Shown: positions 18,080 to 28,362, counted from the first letter of the stretch. The stretch: 62,048 nucleotides of DNA from Alphaproteobacteria bacterium (GCA_947487955.1 CANKYV010000006.1:1-62048); one strand, 5' to 3'. Numbers and translations: made by a program. The notes: generated from the sequence alone by a model not told the origin.

Positions 18080-19801
18080 ATGGGTCATGTCACCACTGCT
18101 ATAGATCTCACTCGTTCTAAATTTCCTGATACCGACTTTTATAACTTTTGGCAAATAGCAAGTGAAGTAACGAACCAAGATACAGTTGATACGCAATTCG
18201 CAAAAATTATTCAAGTTATTCAAAAGAATCAACAACCATTTCAATGCCATGCAAAAACTTCAGCATATAAACACCTTCATTTTTCAACAGTCTTTTCACT
18301 TAAAAAGCATGCTTTAGAATTTTTCAATCAAGAATTTGTACTAATTTGTGATGACATAACTATTTGGGATCATCTCATTAAAGTTACGGCTGCCAAACAA
18401 ATTAGCATTGCTTTAGACTGGACTTGCAAACTGTACAAGTATGCAACACAAAAAACATTAGTAAATGCACTAGAGATGCTTAAACATCCACATCTTACTC
18501 AAGATGAAGAATTTAATAAAATTATCACAGACTGGGAATATGCTCTTCGTAAAACGCAACAGCAATTACTTGATACTTATTTTCCAGATCATCCCTTATG
18601 CACTTATCTTTTAAAAATTATTCATCAAAATAAATTTATTGATACTTTCAAAGAGATCATTGAAAAATTACCTGAGTCAACTCAAGCACAAACAAATTTT
18701 CTTGCTGAATATATACATCTTCTAGATGGTAAAAACCATTGTGTTGAATGGTTCAAAAAGGCTGTGTATGTAAATACATGCTCTTCACAAATTCGCTTAG
18801 GGCTTCATGAAGCTTTAAAATTCACTCCCACTCAAGTTGTCTTTTGTTTAAGACACAACCAAATTCGACCACAACTAAGTCACCGACTATTTAAAGATAT
18901 TAAAAAAGAAAATTTAGCTGAACAACTTTTACAGTGGAAAGGCAACAACCCTTTAAATATTTTAAGTTATTCACAAGAAGCTGTTTTTTGCCATCCTTTA
19001 GTCAATAGTGATCACCAGCAAAAATACCAAGAAAAACGATTGCTACTGCTAGGTGAAAAACCAATTGCAAACCCTATTACTAGCAGTCGCCCTACTACCA
19101 TTAGCGCAACAGGTTTTAATTTATTAATGCAAGATCCTTATGGGTTTTACGCTCGATACATTTTAAAACTTCGCGCACTTGAGAGACTAACTAATAATAA
19201 CTTCGCAAAAGAATTTGGACTGGCAACGCACAAAACAATAGAACTATATTTAAAAAGCGGATTTGATGCTGCATTACAATATGCACATGCATTAAAATTG
19301 AGTAGTCATGAACTTTTGTGGAAAAATAAACTATTACGCATCTTAAATTGGGTGCATGACCAAATAAATGATTTGAGTCCAAACGAAATTCAAAGCGAAA
19401 AAGATTTTCAGACAATATTAGGTTCAATTACTTTAAAAGCAAGAATTGATGCATTACTCTTCATAACTGTTGGAAACTTGGTTGTAAATTTTAAAACAGG
19501 CATGCCTCCTGGAAAGACAGAAGTAACCAGTGGATATGCTCCTCAATTAGCTGTTGAAATGTTTTTGGGACATAAAGAATATGATCATCGGCCAATTCAA
19601 GCGGAGTTTTGGCAACTTAAAGGTACACAGCCCGTTGGAATCACCTCTTCAAGCCTTGCAATTCCAATGAATACACTGGAAACAGAACTTGAAAAAATCA
19701 TTTCTCATTATTTAGTGAGGAATTCTCAATTTTTAACTTGCCCATGGCCTTCAAAAACGCCAAAGTGTAACGAATATAAAAATTTGGAACGATTGACTTA
19801 A
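18080..19801 (+). CDS. addB: Shortened AddB, helicase-nuclease subunit with altered nuclease site
   Basis: The last third matches alphaproteobacterial AddB: ISATGFNLLMQDPYGFYARY, GLATHKTIE, ARIDALLF, FKTGMPPGKTEV, GYAPQLAVEMFL and the terminal FLTCPWPSKTPKCNEY block. AddB is normally about 1000 residues; this one has 573 and lacks most of the N-terminal helicase-like domain. The PD-(D/E)XK core should read D-[FY]-K-T-G after the second strand, but here it is VVNFKTG, so the Asp is replaced by Asn. Expected partner AddA is 1.3 kb downstream, separated by an MFS gene that overlaps the stop by one base. Likely a reduced structural subunit. Confidence 0.75.
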   Translation: MGHVTTAIDLTRSKFPDTDFYNFWQIASEVTNQDTVDTQFAKIIQVIQKNQQPFQCHAKTSAYKHLHFSTVFSLKKHALEFFNQEFVLICDDITIWDHLIKVTAAKQISIALDWTCKLYKYATQKTLVNALEMLKHPHLTQDEEFNKIITDWEYALRKTQQQLLDTYFPDHPLCTYLLKIIHQNKFIDTFKEIIEKLPESTQAQTNFLAEYIHLLDGKNHCVEWFKKAVYVNTCSSQIRLGLHEALKFTPTQVVFCLRHNQIRPQLSHRLFKDIKKENLAEQLLQWKGNNPLNILSYSQEAVFCHPLVNSDHQQKYQEKRLLLLGEKPIANPITSSRPTTISATGFNLLMQDPYGFYARYILKLRALERLTNNNFAKEFGLATHKTIELYLKSGFDAALQYAHALKLSSHELLWKNKLLRILNWVHDQINDLSPNEIQSEKDFQTILGSITLKARIDALLFITVGNLVVNFKTGMPPGKTEVTSGYAPQLAVEMFLGHKEYDHRPIQAEFWQLKGTQPVGITSSSLAIPMNTLETELEKIISHYLVRNSQFLTCPWPSKTPKCNEYKNLERLT

Positions 19802-21063
19802 TGAATGAAGAGAGAACATCTGCACACGCCTATCTAGCCTGGGGAGGCGTTGCGCTATTTTTTCTATATCAGTATGTGCTTCGCATTGCTCCTGGCCTTG
19901 TGGAGCCAGAACTTCGCAGCGCATTTTTTATGACTGCCAATGACTTTTCAACGCTTGGTTCATTTTTTATGTTTATCTATGCGATAGTGCAAATCCCCTG
20001 TGGCGTACTAATTGATAGAATCGGCGTGAAGCGGGTAGTTTTATCTAGCATTTTATTATGTTTAATTGGAAATGGTTTATTAATCATCGGTAACAACCTA
20101 TGGGAAGCGCAGATTAGTAGGCTATTTATGGGACTCGGATCCGCATCTGGCTATATAGGCTGCATGAAGATTGCCGCAGATAGCTTTCCAAGGTCTAACC
20201 GTGGATTCTTCATGGGAGCAGCGCTGACTCTTGGATTATTTGGACCTCTTTTAGCGGCAAAACCTCTATTAGTTCTTATAGAGGCTACAAGTTGGCGTTA
20301 TGCATTTACTGTGCTATCTGTAATCGGAGTGATTTTATGGTTTTCACTTGTTATTGTGATGCCCAAAGAAGCTATTAATCATCAAGCAGTTCTTAAGTGG
20401 AGTGAAATCAAAAAAAGCATTGCTCATGTATTTAAAACGCGTCCGATTCTAGCATATGCTATTACGACAACATGCTTTTTTTCACCTTTTTCTGTAATTG
20501 CGGATTTGTGGGGGGTATCATTTTTAATGAATCACTTTAATCTGCAACGAATCAATGCAGCTAATATCACAACATTAATTTACGTTGGAGCAGCAGTTAG
20601 CAGTTTAGTCATTCCTTGGCTGTGCGAACGATATAAGGAATATAATCGAGGTATTATTTATAGCTGGCTTGGCATGATAACTTGCTTAATTATTTTGTTG
20701 TACAGCGATTTGTCTGCATTTTCTTTGATTTTCATACTAATCCTTATAGGAATTTTCAGCAGTTCTGAAATTTTGTGTTTTGGTGCCGCTTCTCACTATA
20801 CAACACCAGAAACATCAGGCACCACTCTTGGTGTTATTAATACTTTTTGCGTAATGGGAAGCGCCTGCGTAATGCAAGCTGTAGGCTTTCTATTAGATGT
20901 AAAATGGAGCGGAAATATGGATGAACAAGGTATCAGACTGTACTCTAGCTGTGAGTATATTTTCGCACTCAGTTCAATTCTTGTTTTTGTTGGGATTTTG
21001 GGAGTTCTAGCTTTTTTCCTTTATAGACAAGGCCAAAAGCTCAGTCAAAATGAAATAAAGTAA
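19801..21063 (+). CDS. MFS transporter
   Basis: A 420-residue transporter with 12 predicted helices. The N-terminal LFFLYQYVLRIAPGLVEPEL and the motif PCGVLIDRIGVKRVV place it in the sugar-phosphate/anion or glucarate-like MFS subgroup often seen in intracellular gamma- and alphaproteobacteria. Its ATG overlaps the addB stop (TAATG), an unusual coupling of a membrane transporter to a DNA repair gene. Substrate unknown. Confidence 0.87.
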   Translation: MNEERTSAHAYLAWGGVALFFLYQYVLRIAPGLVEPELRSAFFMTANDFSTLGSFFMFIYAIVQIPCGVLIDRIGVKRVVLSSILLCLIGNGLLIIGNNLWEAQISRLFMGLGSASGYIGCMKIAADSFPRSNRGFFMGAALTLGLFGPLLAAKPLLVLIEATSWRYAFTVLSVIGVILWFSLVIVMPKEAINHQAVLKWSEIKKSIAHVFKTRPILAYAITTTCFFSPFSVIADLWGVSFLMNHFNLQRINAANITTLIYVGAAVSSLVIPWLCERYKEYNRGIIYSWLGMITCLIILLYSDLSAFSLIFILILIGIFSSSEILCFGAASHYTTPETSGTTLGVINTFCVMGSACVMQAVGFLLDVKWSGNMDEQGIRLYSSCEYIFALSSILVFVGILGVLAFFLYRQGQKLSQNEIK

Positions 21064-21086
21064 TGAAATGATTACTTTTATTGGTT

Positions 21087-23516
21087 ATGCGTCTCTCACA
21101 ACAAAAAGCTAGCAATCCAGGTTCCAGCTGTTGGGTAAATGCTTCAGCAGGATCTGGAAAAACCAAAGTACTTATTGATAAAATTATTCGTTTGCTGCTG
21201 CACTCAGCAAAACCAGAGCGCATACTTTGTTTAACTTTTTCAAGAGCCGCAGCAAGTGAAATGCAGCAGCGCCTTATGAAGCGAGTAGAATTACTTGCAA
21301 AAGCCTCTGAATCAGAAATTATAGAAGAATTAGCAAGCCTCGGAGAAACGCCCGATAAAGAACAGATTACAAGAGCAAAAAATCTGTATTTAGTCATACA
21401 ATCTCAGCCAATTTCTATTCAAACCGTACATGGATTTTGCCAAAGTTTACTACAGCGACACATGGGTAAAAGTGTTTTATTCTCACCGCCTAGAATCATG
21501 GAAAACTTTGAGGAGTCTACTTATTTAACGCAAGCCTTTGAAGCATTAGTTGAAAACCAAAAAGCAACCTCTTACTTAGAAGAGTTTCTTACCTTTTATT
21601 CAGACAAAACTCTTTTTGAATATTTAAGTAAAACAACACGTAGCTTTCAAGATTTAAGCTTCGATGATGTTCATAATCGCTTGCATGAACTTTTCGATAT
21701 TCATAACACTCCAGAATTCCCAGAGGCACCTGCAGAAATACACCCATTGCTTAAAGGACTTTTAAATGTTATCCCCCCAAATAATAGCGTTTCTAAGGAC
21801 CATCCTTTTTCTCAATGTTTTTTAACGCAAAAAGGTACAGTACGAGCTAAAATTCTACCAGCAAGCCTTCAAAAAGAATATCCAGACGCTGAAATCCAGC
21901 TAAAAATTTATGCAGAAACACTGGCTCATTACTTTACTCAAAAAACACGTTTTGACCATGTGCAAAAATCACTGCACTTTTGGCAATTACAGCAATTGTT
22001 TGGCAAGCATTATAAAAGCCTAAAAGAAACTCTTAATCTTTGGGATTTTCACGATTTAATTGAAAAAACATTAGAAATATTAAGCATAGATACATTTGAC
22101 CAAATTCTTTTGGATTTAAATTATCGTATTGACCATATTTTGGTGGATGAAGCACAAGATACAAGTATTGATCAATGGCGTGTTATTACTCATCTTGTAA
22201 ATGGCTTATTTGACCAACAAGGTGATAGAAGTCTTTTCGTTGTGGGAGATGAGAAGCAATCAATTTATAGCTTTCAAGGCGCAGATATTCGCATGTATCA
22301 AGATATGCAAAAATATTTTTCGAGGTTCTGCGAACCTTTTGAAAACATCAATCTCACAACTAGTTTTCGCAGTTCAAAAGATATTTTGAAATTAGTAGAT
22401 GCAGTTTTTGAAAAAAATGCCAATGGTCTTGGAAACAATATTTTACCTCACACCGCCTACCATTTATTTCATGGCAATATTGAAGTTTTACCATTTATTG
22501 AGCAGGAAACTGAAACTATTGAACCATGGCCAATTTTTACAACATATCCTGAAGTACATGAGCCAGAAGAGCTACTAGCAGAAACCATCTTGAATCATAT
22601 AGAGCAAACTATTTGTAGTGGTTTATTTTTAGCATCGGAAAAGCGTCAAGCAACTTATAGTGATGTGATGATTTTAATGCGCAAACGAGGAACCCAAATG
22701 CGCGCATTAACTGACATTTGCGAGAAAAAGAAAATCCCTTACTCTGCTTTTGAGCCTAAAAATCTTCTGGAATTCCTGGTTGTACGCGATATTTTAAGTG
22801 CAGTTGAATTTATGTTGATGCCTTTAAATGATCTAAATTTAGCTCAGTTATTAAAAAGCCCATGGATGCGAAATTTTGGAACAATCAGTGAAGAAGATTT
22901 ATTTAATCTTTGCCACAATCGCAAAAAATTTTTATGGAATGAAGTACAAACCCACTACCCTTCTCATGCTAAAGCTTTAAATGAGCTGCTGCAAAACACT
23001 CCAACTAACCCTTATGATTATTTTCAATGCGCTTATGATGCTATGAGTGTTGAGTGTGAGCTCTTGCATAACTTTATGGATGAAGTATTCAAGCGCTTTA
23101 ATTTATTAGACTTAGGCATTCGAGAGCTGCTTGAACATTTATATCGCTACCCTCCTATATTTACCCAAACCAACCATCAAGAAGGAATAAAGCTTTCAAC
23201 AGTACACGGAGCTAAGGGACTAGAAGCACCCATCGTTATTATTCTTGATAATGGTGAAGAGCCAAATATGAAACAAGATATTGTATTATATGATCCAGTT
23301 AAGCAATTTTGGTTTTTAAAACCTTCAATTGCTGCTGATACAGTTTTAACATCAGCACTGAAAGAACACCATCAACAAGCTTTAGAGTTTGAGCATAATC
23401 GGCTCTTTTATGTGGCTTTGACACGAGCAAAAGAGCACTTAATTCTGGCCGGCCTACCCCATGACCCTATTCCTCATTCTTGGTATTGGCGAGTTTGTGA
23501 AGCTATAAAGCTCTAA
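21087..23516 (+). CDS. addA: AddA helicase subunit without the nuclease domain
   Basis: A UvrD-like superfamily 1 helicase of 809 residues. Motifs: NASAGSGKTKVLIDKI (Walker A), ILVDEAQDTSIDQW (motif II), VVGDEKQSIYSFQGAD (III), STVHGAKGLEAPIVII (V) and NRLFYVALTRAKEHLILAG (VI). AddA is usually about 1150 residues and continues into a PD-(D/E)XK nuclease; here the protein ends 22 residues after motif VI with SWYWRVCEAIKL. No continuation in another frame was seen downstream. The ATG at 21087 is preferred over a TTG at 21081. With AddB also altered, the complex may act as a helicase or translocase only. Confidence 0.85.
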   Translation: MRLSQQKASNPGSSCWVNASAGSGKTKVLIDKIIRLLLHSAKPERILCLTFSRAAASEMQQRLMKRVELLAKASESEIIEELASLGETPDKEQITRAKNLYLVIQSQPISIQTVHGFCQSLLQRHMGKSVLFSPPRIMENFEESTYLTQAFEALVENQKATSYLEEFLTFYSDKTLFEYLSKTTRSFQDLSFDDVHNRLHELFDIHNTPEFPEAPAEIHPLLKGLLNVIPPNNSVSKDHPFSQCFLTQKGTVRAKILPASLQKEYPDAEIQLKIYAETLAHYFTQKTRFDHVQKSLHFWQLQQLFGKHYKSLKETLNLWDFHDLIEKTLEILSIDTFDQILLDLNYRIDHILVDEAQDTSIDQWRVITHLVNGLFDQQGDRSLFVVGDEKQSIYSFQGADIRMYQDMQKYFSRFCEPFENINLTTSFRSSKDILKLVDAVFEKNANGLGNNILPHTAYHLFHGNIEVLPFIEQETETIEPWPIFTTYPEVHEPEELLAETILNHIEQTICSGLFLASEKRQATYSDVMILMRKRGTQMRALTDICEKKKIPYSAFEPKNLLEFLVVRDILSAVEFMLMPLNDLNLAQLLKSPWMRNFGTISEEDLFNLCHNRKKFLWNEVQTHYPSHAKALNELLQNTPTNPYDYFQCAYDAMSVECELLHNFMDEVFKRFNLLDLGIRELLEHLYRYPPIFTQTNHQEGIKLSTVHGAKGLEAPIVIILDNGEEPNMKQDIVLYDPVKQFWFLKPSIAADTVLTSALKEHHQQALEFEHNRLFYVALTRAKEHLILAGLPHDPIPHSWYWRVCEAIKL

Positions 23517-23581
23517 AAGTAATTCAGAACCCTTAACTTTTTTTTAAAAATTTAATCGTATTTTATTTATATAAACAGAAT

Positions 23582-24382
23582 ATGAATTTTATTGTGAAAA
23601 AATTATTTACTTTTTTTGCTTTGCTAGTAACTATAATCTTTTCCAATTTAACTAGTGCAGAAAATGCTTTTAATGGCTTTTATTTAGGAGTTCAAACAGG
23701 CTATACACAGCGTGATGTAACAAACAAAGTTGTAGAGGATAGCGTGACCGTTGGCTACAACGGCATTGGTTTTATCAACGGATCTAAAACGAAAAATATT
23801 AAAGGTCTTTTATATGGTCTTCTTGGAGGATGGGGTAAAAGTACGAATGATTTTTACCTAGGGTTAGAAGCCAGCTTACATTACGATAATCTCAATAAAA
23901 CTAAACAATATTCTTTTTATTCACCACTTGATGGTAGTGGTCCTTGGCCATTTCAGGCTCAATACAAGAGAGGTCTTGTCTTTGGCGTAGGACCTCGTTT
24001 TGGAAAAATAATAAATGAGTCTTATTTAATTTATGGGAAATTAGGACTTGAATTAAGCCGAGACAGAGCAATGCATATGGCTTCTTCTTCATCAGTTGCA
24101 AGCCCTCCTGGGGCAGCTACTGCCTCTTATTCAGCTAGCCCAAACTTTAAAAGTGCAGCTAGAATAAAAATAGTTATAGTCCCTGCCATAGGTTTTGAGA
24201 AATCATTCGAAAAATTTTTAACACGCTTAGAATATGGATTCAACCCAGGTGCAACGCTACGTCAGGAACGTTCTTATGTGCAAACACAAAATGCTCCACC
24301 TACTAATTATAACAATACTGACCGCCAGACTATTAAGTATAAACAACACATTATAAAATTCGCAGCGGTGTATAAATTTTAA
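23582..24382 (+). CDS. Outer-membrane beta-barrel protein
   Basis: A 266-residue protein with a signal peptide (FIVKKLFTFFALLVTIIF, cleavage after SNLTSA) and repeated amphipathic beta strands: NGFYLGVQTGYTQRDV, FYLGLEASLHYDNL, GLVFGVGPRFGK, YLIYGKLGLELS. It ends in a strand closing with Phe (IIKFAAVYKF), the usual C-terminal signal for BAM insertion. It resembles 8-stranded surface antigen/OmpA-like barrels of Rickettsiales relatives. It may mediate contact with the host; no specific ligand can be inferred. Confidence 0.8.
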   Translation: MNFIVKKLFTFFALLVTIIFSNLTSAENAFNGFYLGVQTGYTQRDVTNKVVEDSVTVGYNGIGFINGSKTKNIKGLLYGLLGGWGKSTNDFYLGLEASLHYDNLNKTKQYSFYSPLDGSGPWPFQAQYKRGLVFGVGPRFGKIINESYLIYGKLGLELSRDRAMHMASSSSVASPPGAATASYSASPNFKSAARIKIVIVPAIGFEKSFEKFLTRLEYGFNPGATLRQERSYVQTQNAPPTNYNNTDRQTIKYKQHIIKFAAVYKF

Positions 24383-24394
24383 AGCATTTTTACA

Positions 24395-26191
24395 CTATAC
24401 AGTAACTTGCCGACGAATCTTACTAATAGGAAGCGATTCATTAAAAATTATGGAGTCAAGAGATGGAGATCTCCAGTAAAAATCCTTAATACCAAAATAT
24501 TTGTCCAATGGAACGTACGCACTTTTAGGTGTTGTTAAACCTGCCCGCCCTTCATCTATCTCATGAATACGTTCCCGTGCAAGCTGCAAAGGATTTTCTA
24601 AAGACTCAGTTTCTGCGTAAGATGTTGGAATGCGATAAATTCCAGCAAGCTCTGGATTAATATCCCAAAAAATATTCGCAAAACTTCTATCACTTATGGA
24701 AAGAGCCTTATCAAATCTATGTAACTTTATGCTGATTTTCTTTATAAGTGTGTGATTATAAAAAATACCTAACGTGCTTTTGAATAAATCTTCCTTTCTT
24801 AATAAAGATTGCAATTGCCTTTGATATTTATTTTCTACCCAACAGTCACCAATCCATCTCTTTATATTATTTTTAATGCTTTCTCTAGATTTTAATTTAT
24901 GGCTTTTTGAAAATCCTGTATTAACATTTTTTTTAAGAAGTATTTCGTAAAAACATAAAAGTGCACAATGAACACGCGTCTTAATTCTTCCTTCTTCCGG
25001 ATGATCATATTCTATAGATTCGTGTTCACCAAAAGTACGCTCATTGTCAACAAGCACAAATTCGTATTCATCACTACCTTTAATTTTTCTAATAAGATAA
25101 TTTTGAGGACGCCCATCTTCAGGGCTAATAAGAGAAGAGAAATATACTAATTTTTGAAATTTTTCAGCATTGAAAATCCATTCCTTGCCATACTCTGGAT
25201 CTTCTTTCACCTTGTCCAAGACTGCTTCTAAAGTCTCTCCTTCCATATATTCTGAAACCAAAAAAACTTTATCCTTCATCAAAATAGTTCTGGACTTAGG
25301 CAAAGGTAAATTTTCTTGGTCTTCTGGAAAAAGCTGCTGATACAATTTATACACTGCGTACTCGCGCTCTGGCGCTTCTGGCCATTGCTTAAAAAAGAGA
25401 CGTCTTTTTCCAGCAATTGAATAAAATCCTGTTTTTCGTGTTCCACCTAACGGCCTATCTGCAGGGCAAAACTCTTCACCATTCATTAACCTATGGTAAG
25501 GATCATAAACTCTATAATGTTTGAGTTTATTATTTTCTTTTAAAGTTACCGTAATAATATCCGTTTCTCTATAGCCCCGTGGTAAACAAAAAAATGGTTC
25601 TGGATAATAATTATTGTCTAAAAACCCTTCGCATTTTCTCAAAAATGTATCAACACTTACACATTGAATATACTCTTGTACAGCAGGATAAAAATCAGTC
25701 GTCTGGGATTCAAAGAATCTTTCTGTTGCATCAGAAACGCAACGCGCCATTTCGTAGAGGCCTATTTCACTTAATTTACGTTTACGTGGACTTTCCTTTT
25801 CTCTATCATTATCAATTTCACAGCCAAAACTGTCATTGAGCGGAATAGAAATAACTGGCCCTTTTATCGTTAAATCATCAATCTCACTATAGTCTTCTTC
25901 AGCGCTTTCAGAAGTAGTGCTACCACCTTGAAGGCTATCAGATCGATCTTTGCATCCCCAAGGAGTCGTACAACTTATTTCATCACTTGAGTCGTCAATA
26001 TTGCTGGTTTCAGAATCGCTGTTGCTAGTTTCAGATAAAATAGTAAATCTTTCAACTTCTTGATCATATATATCATAATTTATGCCAAAAATATGACCAC
26101 AAGCGCAAAATACAAAAATAAAAATTATGGATTTGAAGGATTTATTTAATAGCAGAATCATTGAGCAGCACAAAAGTCTTTTGCTCATCAT
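24395..26191 (-). CDS. Exported eukaryote-like kinase-fold protein
   Basis: The 598-residue protein has a hydrophobic N-terminal signal (about residues 19-36, ending CGHIFG), an acidic Ser-rich linker (50-110), and a kinase-like core. Candidate elements: ATP-binding Lys268 in RLFFKQ, hinge-like VFLVSEYMEGETL (about 309-321), catalytic-loop candidate SPEDGRPQNYLI (356-367, D359 and N364) and metal-site candidate LVDNERTFG (380-388). The DG-P-NY and DN-FG pattern resembles PI3/4-kinase-like and related atypical kinases rather than Hanks kinases. Export plus this fold suggests a host-directed effector. Kinase activity is inferred, not certain. Confidence 0.55.
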   Translation of the reverse strand: MMSKRLLCCSMILLLNKSFKSIIFIFVFCACGHIFGINYDIYDQEVERFTILSETSNSDSETSNIDDSSDEISCTTPWGCKDRSDSLQGGSTTSESAEEDYSEIDDLTIKGPVISIPLNDSFGCEIDNDREKESPRKRKLSEIGLYEMARCVSDATERFFESQTTDFYPAVQEYIQCVSVDTFLRKCEGFLDNNYYPEPFFCLPRGYRETDIITVTLKENNKLKHYRVYDPYHRLMNGEEFCPADRPLGGTRKTGFYSIAGKRRLFFKQWPEAPEREYAVYKLYQQLFPEDQENLPLPKSRTILMKDKVFLVSEYMEGETLEAVLDKVKEDPEYGKEWIFNAEKFQKLVYFSSLISPEDGRPQNYLIRKIKGSDEYEFVLVDNERTFGEHESIEYDHPEEGRIKTRVHCALLCFYEILLKKNVNTGFSKSHKLKSRESIKNNIKRWIGDCWVENKYQRQLQSLLRKEDLFKSTLGIFYNHTLIKKISIKLHRFDKALSISDRSFANIFWDINPELAGIYRIPTSYAETESLENPLQLARERIHEIDEGRAGLTTPKSAYVPLDKYFGIKDFYWRSPSLDSIIFNESLPISKIRRQVTV

Positions 26192-26505
26192 TTGTTTTTC
26201 TTTTTTAAAAAGTCCTTGGGTTGATGAGATATCAGTTTATACTTTTATTCAAGGACTTATCTACGCATTTTTGAATGCTTTATAAAAAAATACATATTTC
26301 TATCCTTGCTTAATGGCACATTACTTATATATTTTACATGCGCATCAAAAATAGTTAAAAAAATAAAATTTTCACATTTCTGAATAGCAATTTTTTACAA
26401 TCTCAAAAAGAATTAAAACTCTATTCAAAAGAACAGAATAAATCTAATAATAAAATAATAGATCGTGTAGCAAAATGCTTTGCTAGAAATTAATCTCCTA
26501 AAGAA
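26192..26505. other. Intergenic region, no gene seen
   Basis: A very AT-rich stretch between two minus-strand genes. It should contain the promoter of the kinase-like gene, but no convincing -35/-10 pair, hairpin with T-run or RNA gene stood out. Confidence 0.5.
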
Positions 26506-27813
26506 TTACCCTGCAAGTGGCATGGCTGGACTTACTGAACTATCTTCATATGTAAACCCTTCTTCGAGTTTAGAAAAATGGTCTACACCCCATAAAAAGC
26601 CAATACTAATAGGAAAAGCTATGACCCAAATTCCATAAGATCCTAGTAAATTTGTCAAATAAACCACCCCAAAAGACGTTACAACGTACGTAATTGCACG
26701 TGATATAGCATAGAGAACACTGCTGTATGTGAATCGTCGCTGCACCGGAAAATATTTAAAAAATATAGGAATTGTAGGTATGGTTCCTAAAGAAAAAACA
26801 GTCAAAAGAAGTTGCACTGTTGTTAAAGCATAAATATCTGTCAAGGGAAGTAAAGGCATAATTAATAGAACTGCTGAAGACGCAAGAGCTCGCAACTTCA
26901 ATATTTTTAATGGATGAAATTTCTTAGCTAGCAAAATAATGGATATACCTACAATAAAGCTAGAGATAGTTAAGAAAAGATTATGATCAACAATTTGTTC
27001 TGGTGTATAGTGCATAGAATACTTTAGGAAGTCTGCACAATATATAAAAATAATATAAAAACAAAGAGGGAACCCTGAATAAATAAAGAAATATGCTAAA
27101 GAAGTTTTTCTAGAAACTTTTTCTTTTTGCCTATTTTCCTTGTGCTTATTGGCTTGCGCTCTTAAAAAAGCAGGTGTTTCTCGAAGCCTTCGACGTGCTA
27201 CAGCACCTGAAACAGCAATCATTCCACCTAAAATAAATACTGCGCGCCAGTTTGCATTACACTTAAATATTAAGCTTGTTACTAAAAGTGCAACCAAACT
27301 TCCTAGCGTGCATAATTCAGATACCCACGATACTAACTGATATGATGCCGGAGGTGGCAAAAGTTCTGAGAGATAAATTTCTGCCCCAATTACTTCTCCG
27401 GTTGCTGAAAAACTTTGTAAAATACGACATGTAATCATCGCAAAACTTGCAAAAAGTCCAACTTCAGCATAAGTAGGTAAGATGCTCATAAAGAAGCAAC
27501 TCACTGCCATCATCGTTGTTGAAATGATAATTGCTGATTTTCGACCAATGTGGTCACCAATATAGCCAAACATCAGAGCTCCAATAGGTCTAAAGACGTA
27601 AGTAGAACAGAAAGCAAATGCAGCAAGAAGCGCTGCAATACGTTGATCTGTTTTTGGAAAAAATAATTCATTTAATAAAACTGATAGATGCACATAAAGC
27701 ATCAAATCAAAATATTCTAGGAAAGTGCCAATCTGTAAAAGCCCAACAGCTTCTTTTTGATCATGTCTTAGAGTTTTAAAAATGTTCAATTTTTTCCCCT
27801 TTATAAGCATCAT
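26506..27813 (-). CDS. MFS transporter of the ProP/MHS type
   Basis: A 435-residue symporter-like protein: GTFLEYFDLMLYVHLSVLL at the N-terminus, MFGYIGDHIGRKSAI (motif A) and SFSATGEVIGAEIYLSEL typify the metabolite:H+ symporter family. Start choice is not settled: the ATG-ATG at 27813 has no clear ribosome site, whereas a TTG eight codons in (27789) is preceded by AAAGGGGAAAAAA, giving an N-terminus MNIFKTLRHDQ that fits the family. Substrate unknown. Confidence 0.86.
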   Translation of the reverse strand: MMLIKGKKLNIFKTLRHDQKEAVGLLQIGTFLEYFDLMLYVHLSVLLNELFFPKTDQRIAALLAAFAFCSTYVFRPIGALMFGYIGDHIGRKSAIIISTTMMAVSCFFMSILPTYAEVGLFASFAMITCRILQSFSATGEVIGAEIYLSELLPPPASYQLVSWVSELCTLGSLVALLVTSLIFKCNANWRAVFILGGMIAVSGAVARRRLRETPAFLRAQANKHKENRQKEKVSRKTSLAYFFIYSGFPLCFYIIFIYCADFLKYSMHYTPEQIVDHNLFLTISSFIVGISIILLAKKFHPLKILKLRALASSAVLLIMPLLPLTDIYALTTVQLLLTVFSLGTIPTIPIFFKYFPVQRRFTYSSVLYAISRAITYVVTSFGVVYLTNLLGSYGIWVIAFPISIGFLWGVDHFSKLEEGFTYEDSSVSPAMPLAG

Positions 27814-28209
27814 AGGAACACACGGATAGCCTTACGCTAACAAAGATAGTTTGTCTAGCTATTAAAAAGTATAGAACTAGTTTGACAAAAGAATAACAAC
27901 AACCAATTTGGCCAAACAACAAGTGAGAAATCCTTATGAAATAACCTCATTTATACTATTTGGGAATTATTATGTTTTTTTCACTTTGAAAAATTTCACG
28001 ATTCTTTTCGGAATTACTCTAGTTTTTTTAAAAATTCAAAGAAAGATAAAATTATGTATTTACTTCGCCAATTTCATCCTGTTCCATCCAAGGGACAATA
28101 GCCTCTCTTCCACTGGCAGAAAAACATAAGATCCCCATGGTTTGATGACTTATTGGTGACTTCTACTTTGTTATAACTTTCAAAACCACTTTATAATCCG
28201 TGGTTTTCA
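27814..28209. other. Intergenic region, no supported gene
   Basis: Contains the upstream region of the MFS gene and runs to tRNA-Lys. A 73-codon plus-strand frame (27908-28129) has no ribosome site, low-complexity composition and no recognisable features, and I do not call it. No hairpin terminator was identified. Confidence 0.5.
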
Positions 28210-28285
<76 letters not shown>

Positions 28286-28362
28286 GCTTGGCTATATTTT
28301 TAGCCTAAATTAGATTTTCTGTCGACCCTCAAAATAAGGAAGATACAGAGTTAAAGGAGTTT

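Noticed and set aside
27908..28129. 73-codon plus-strand frame downstream of the MFS gene
   Set aside because: No ribosome site, low-complexity AT-driven composition and no domain or signal; it lies in a noncoding gap.
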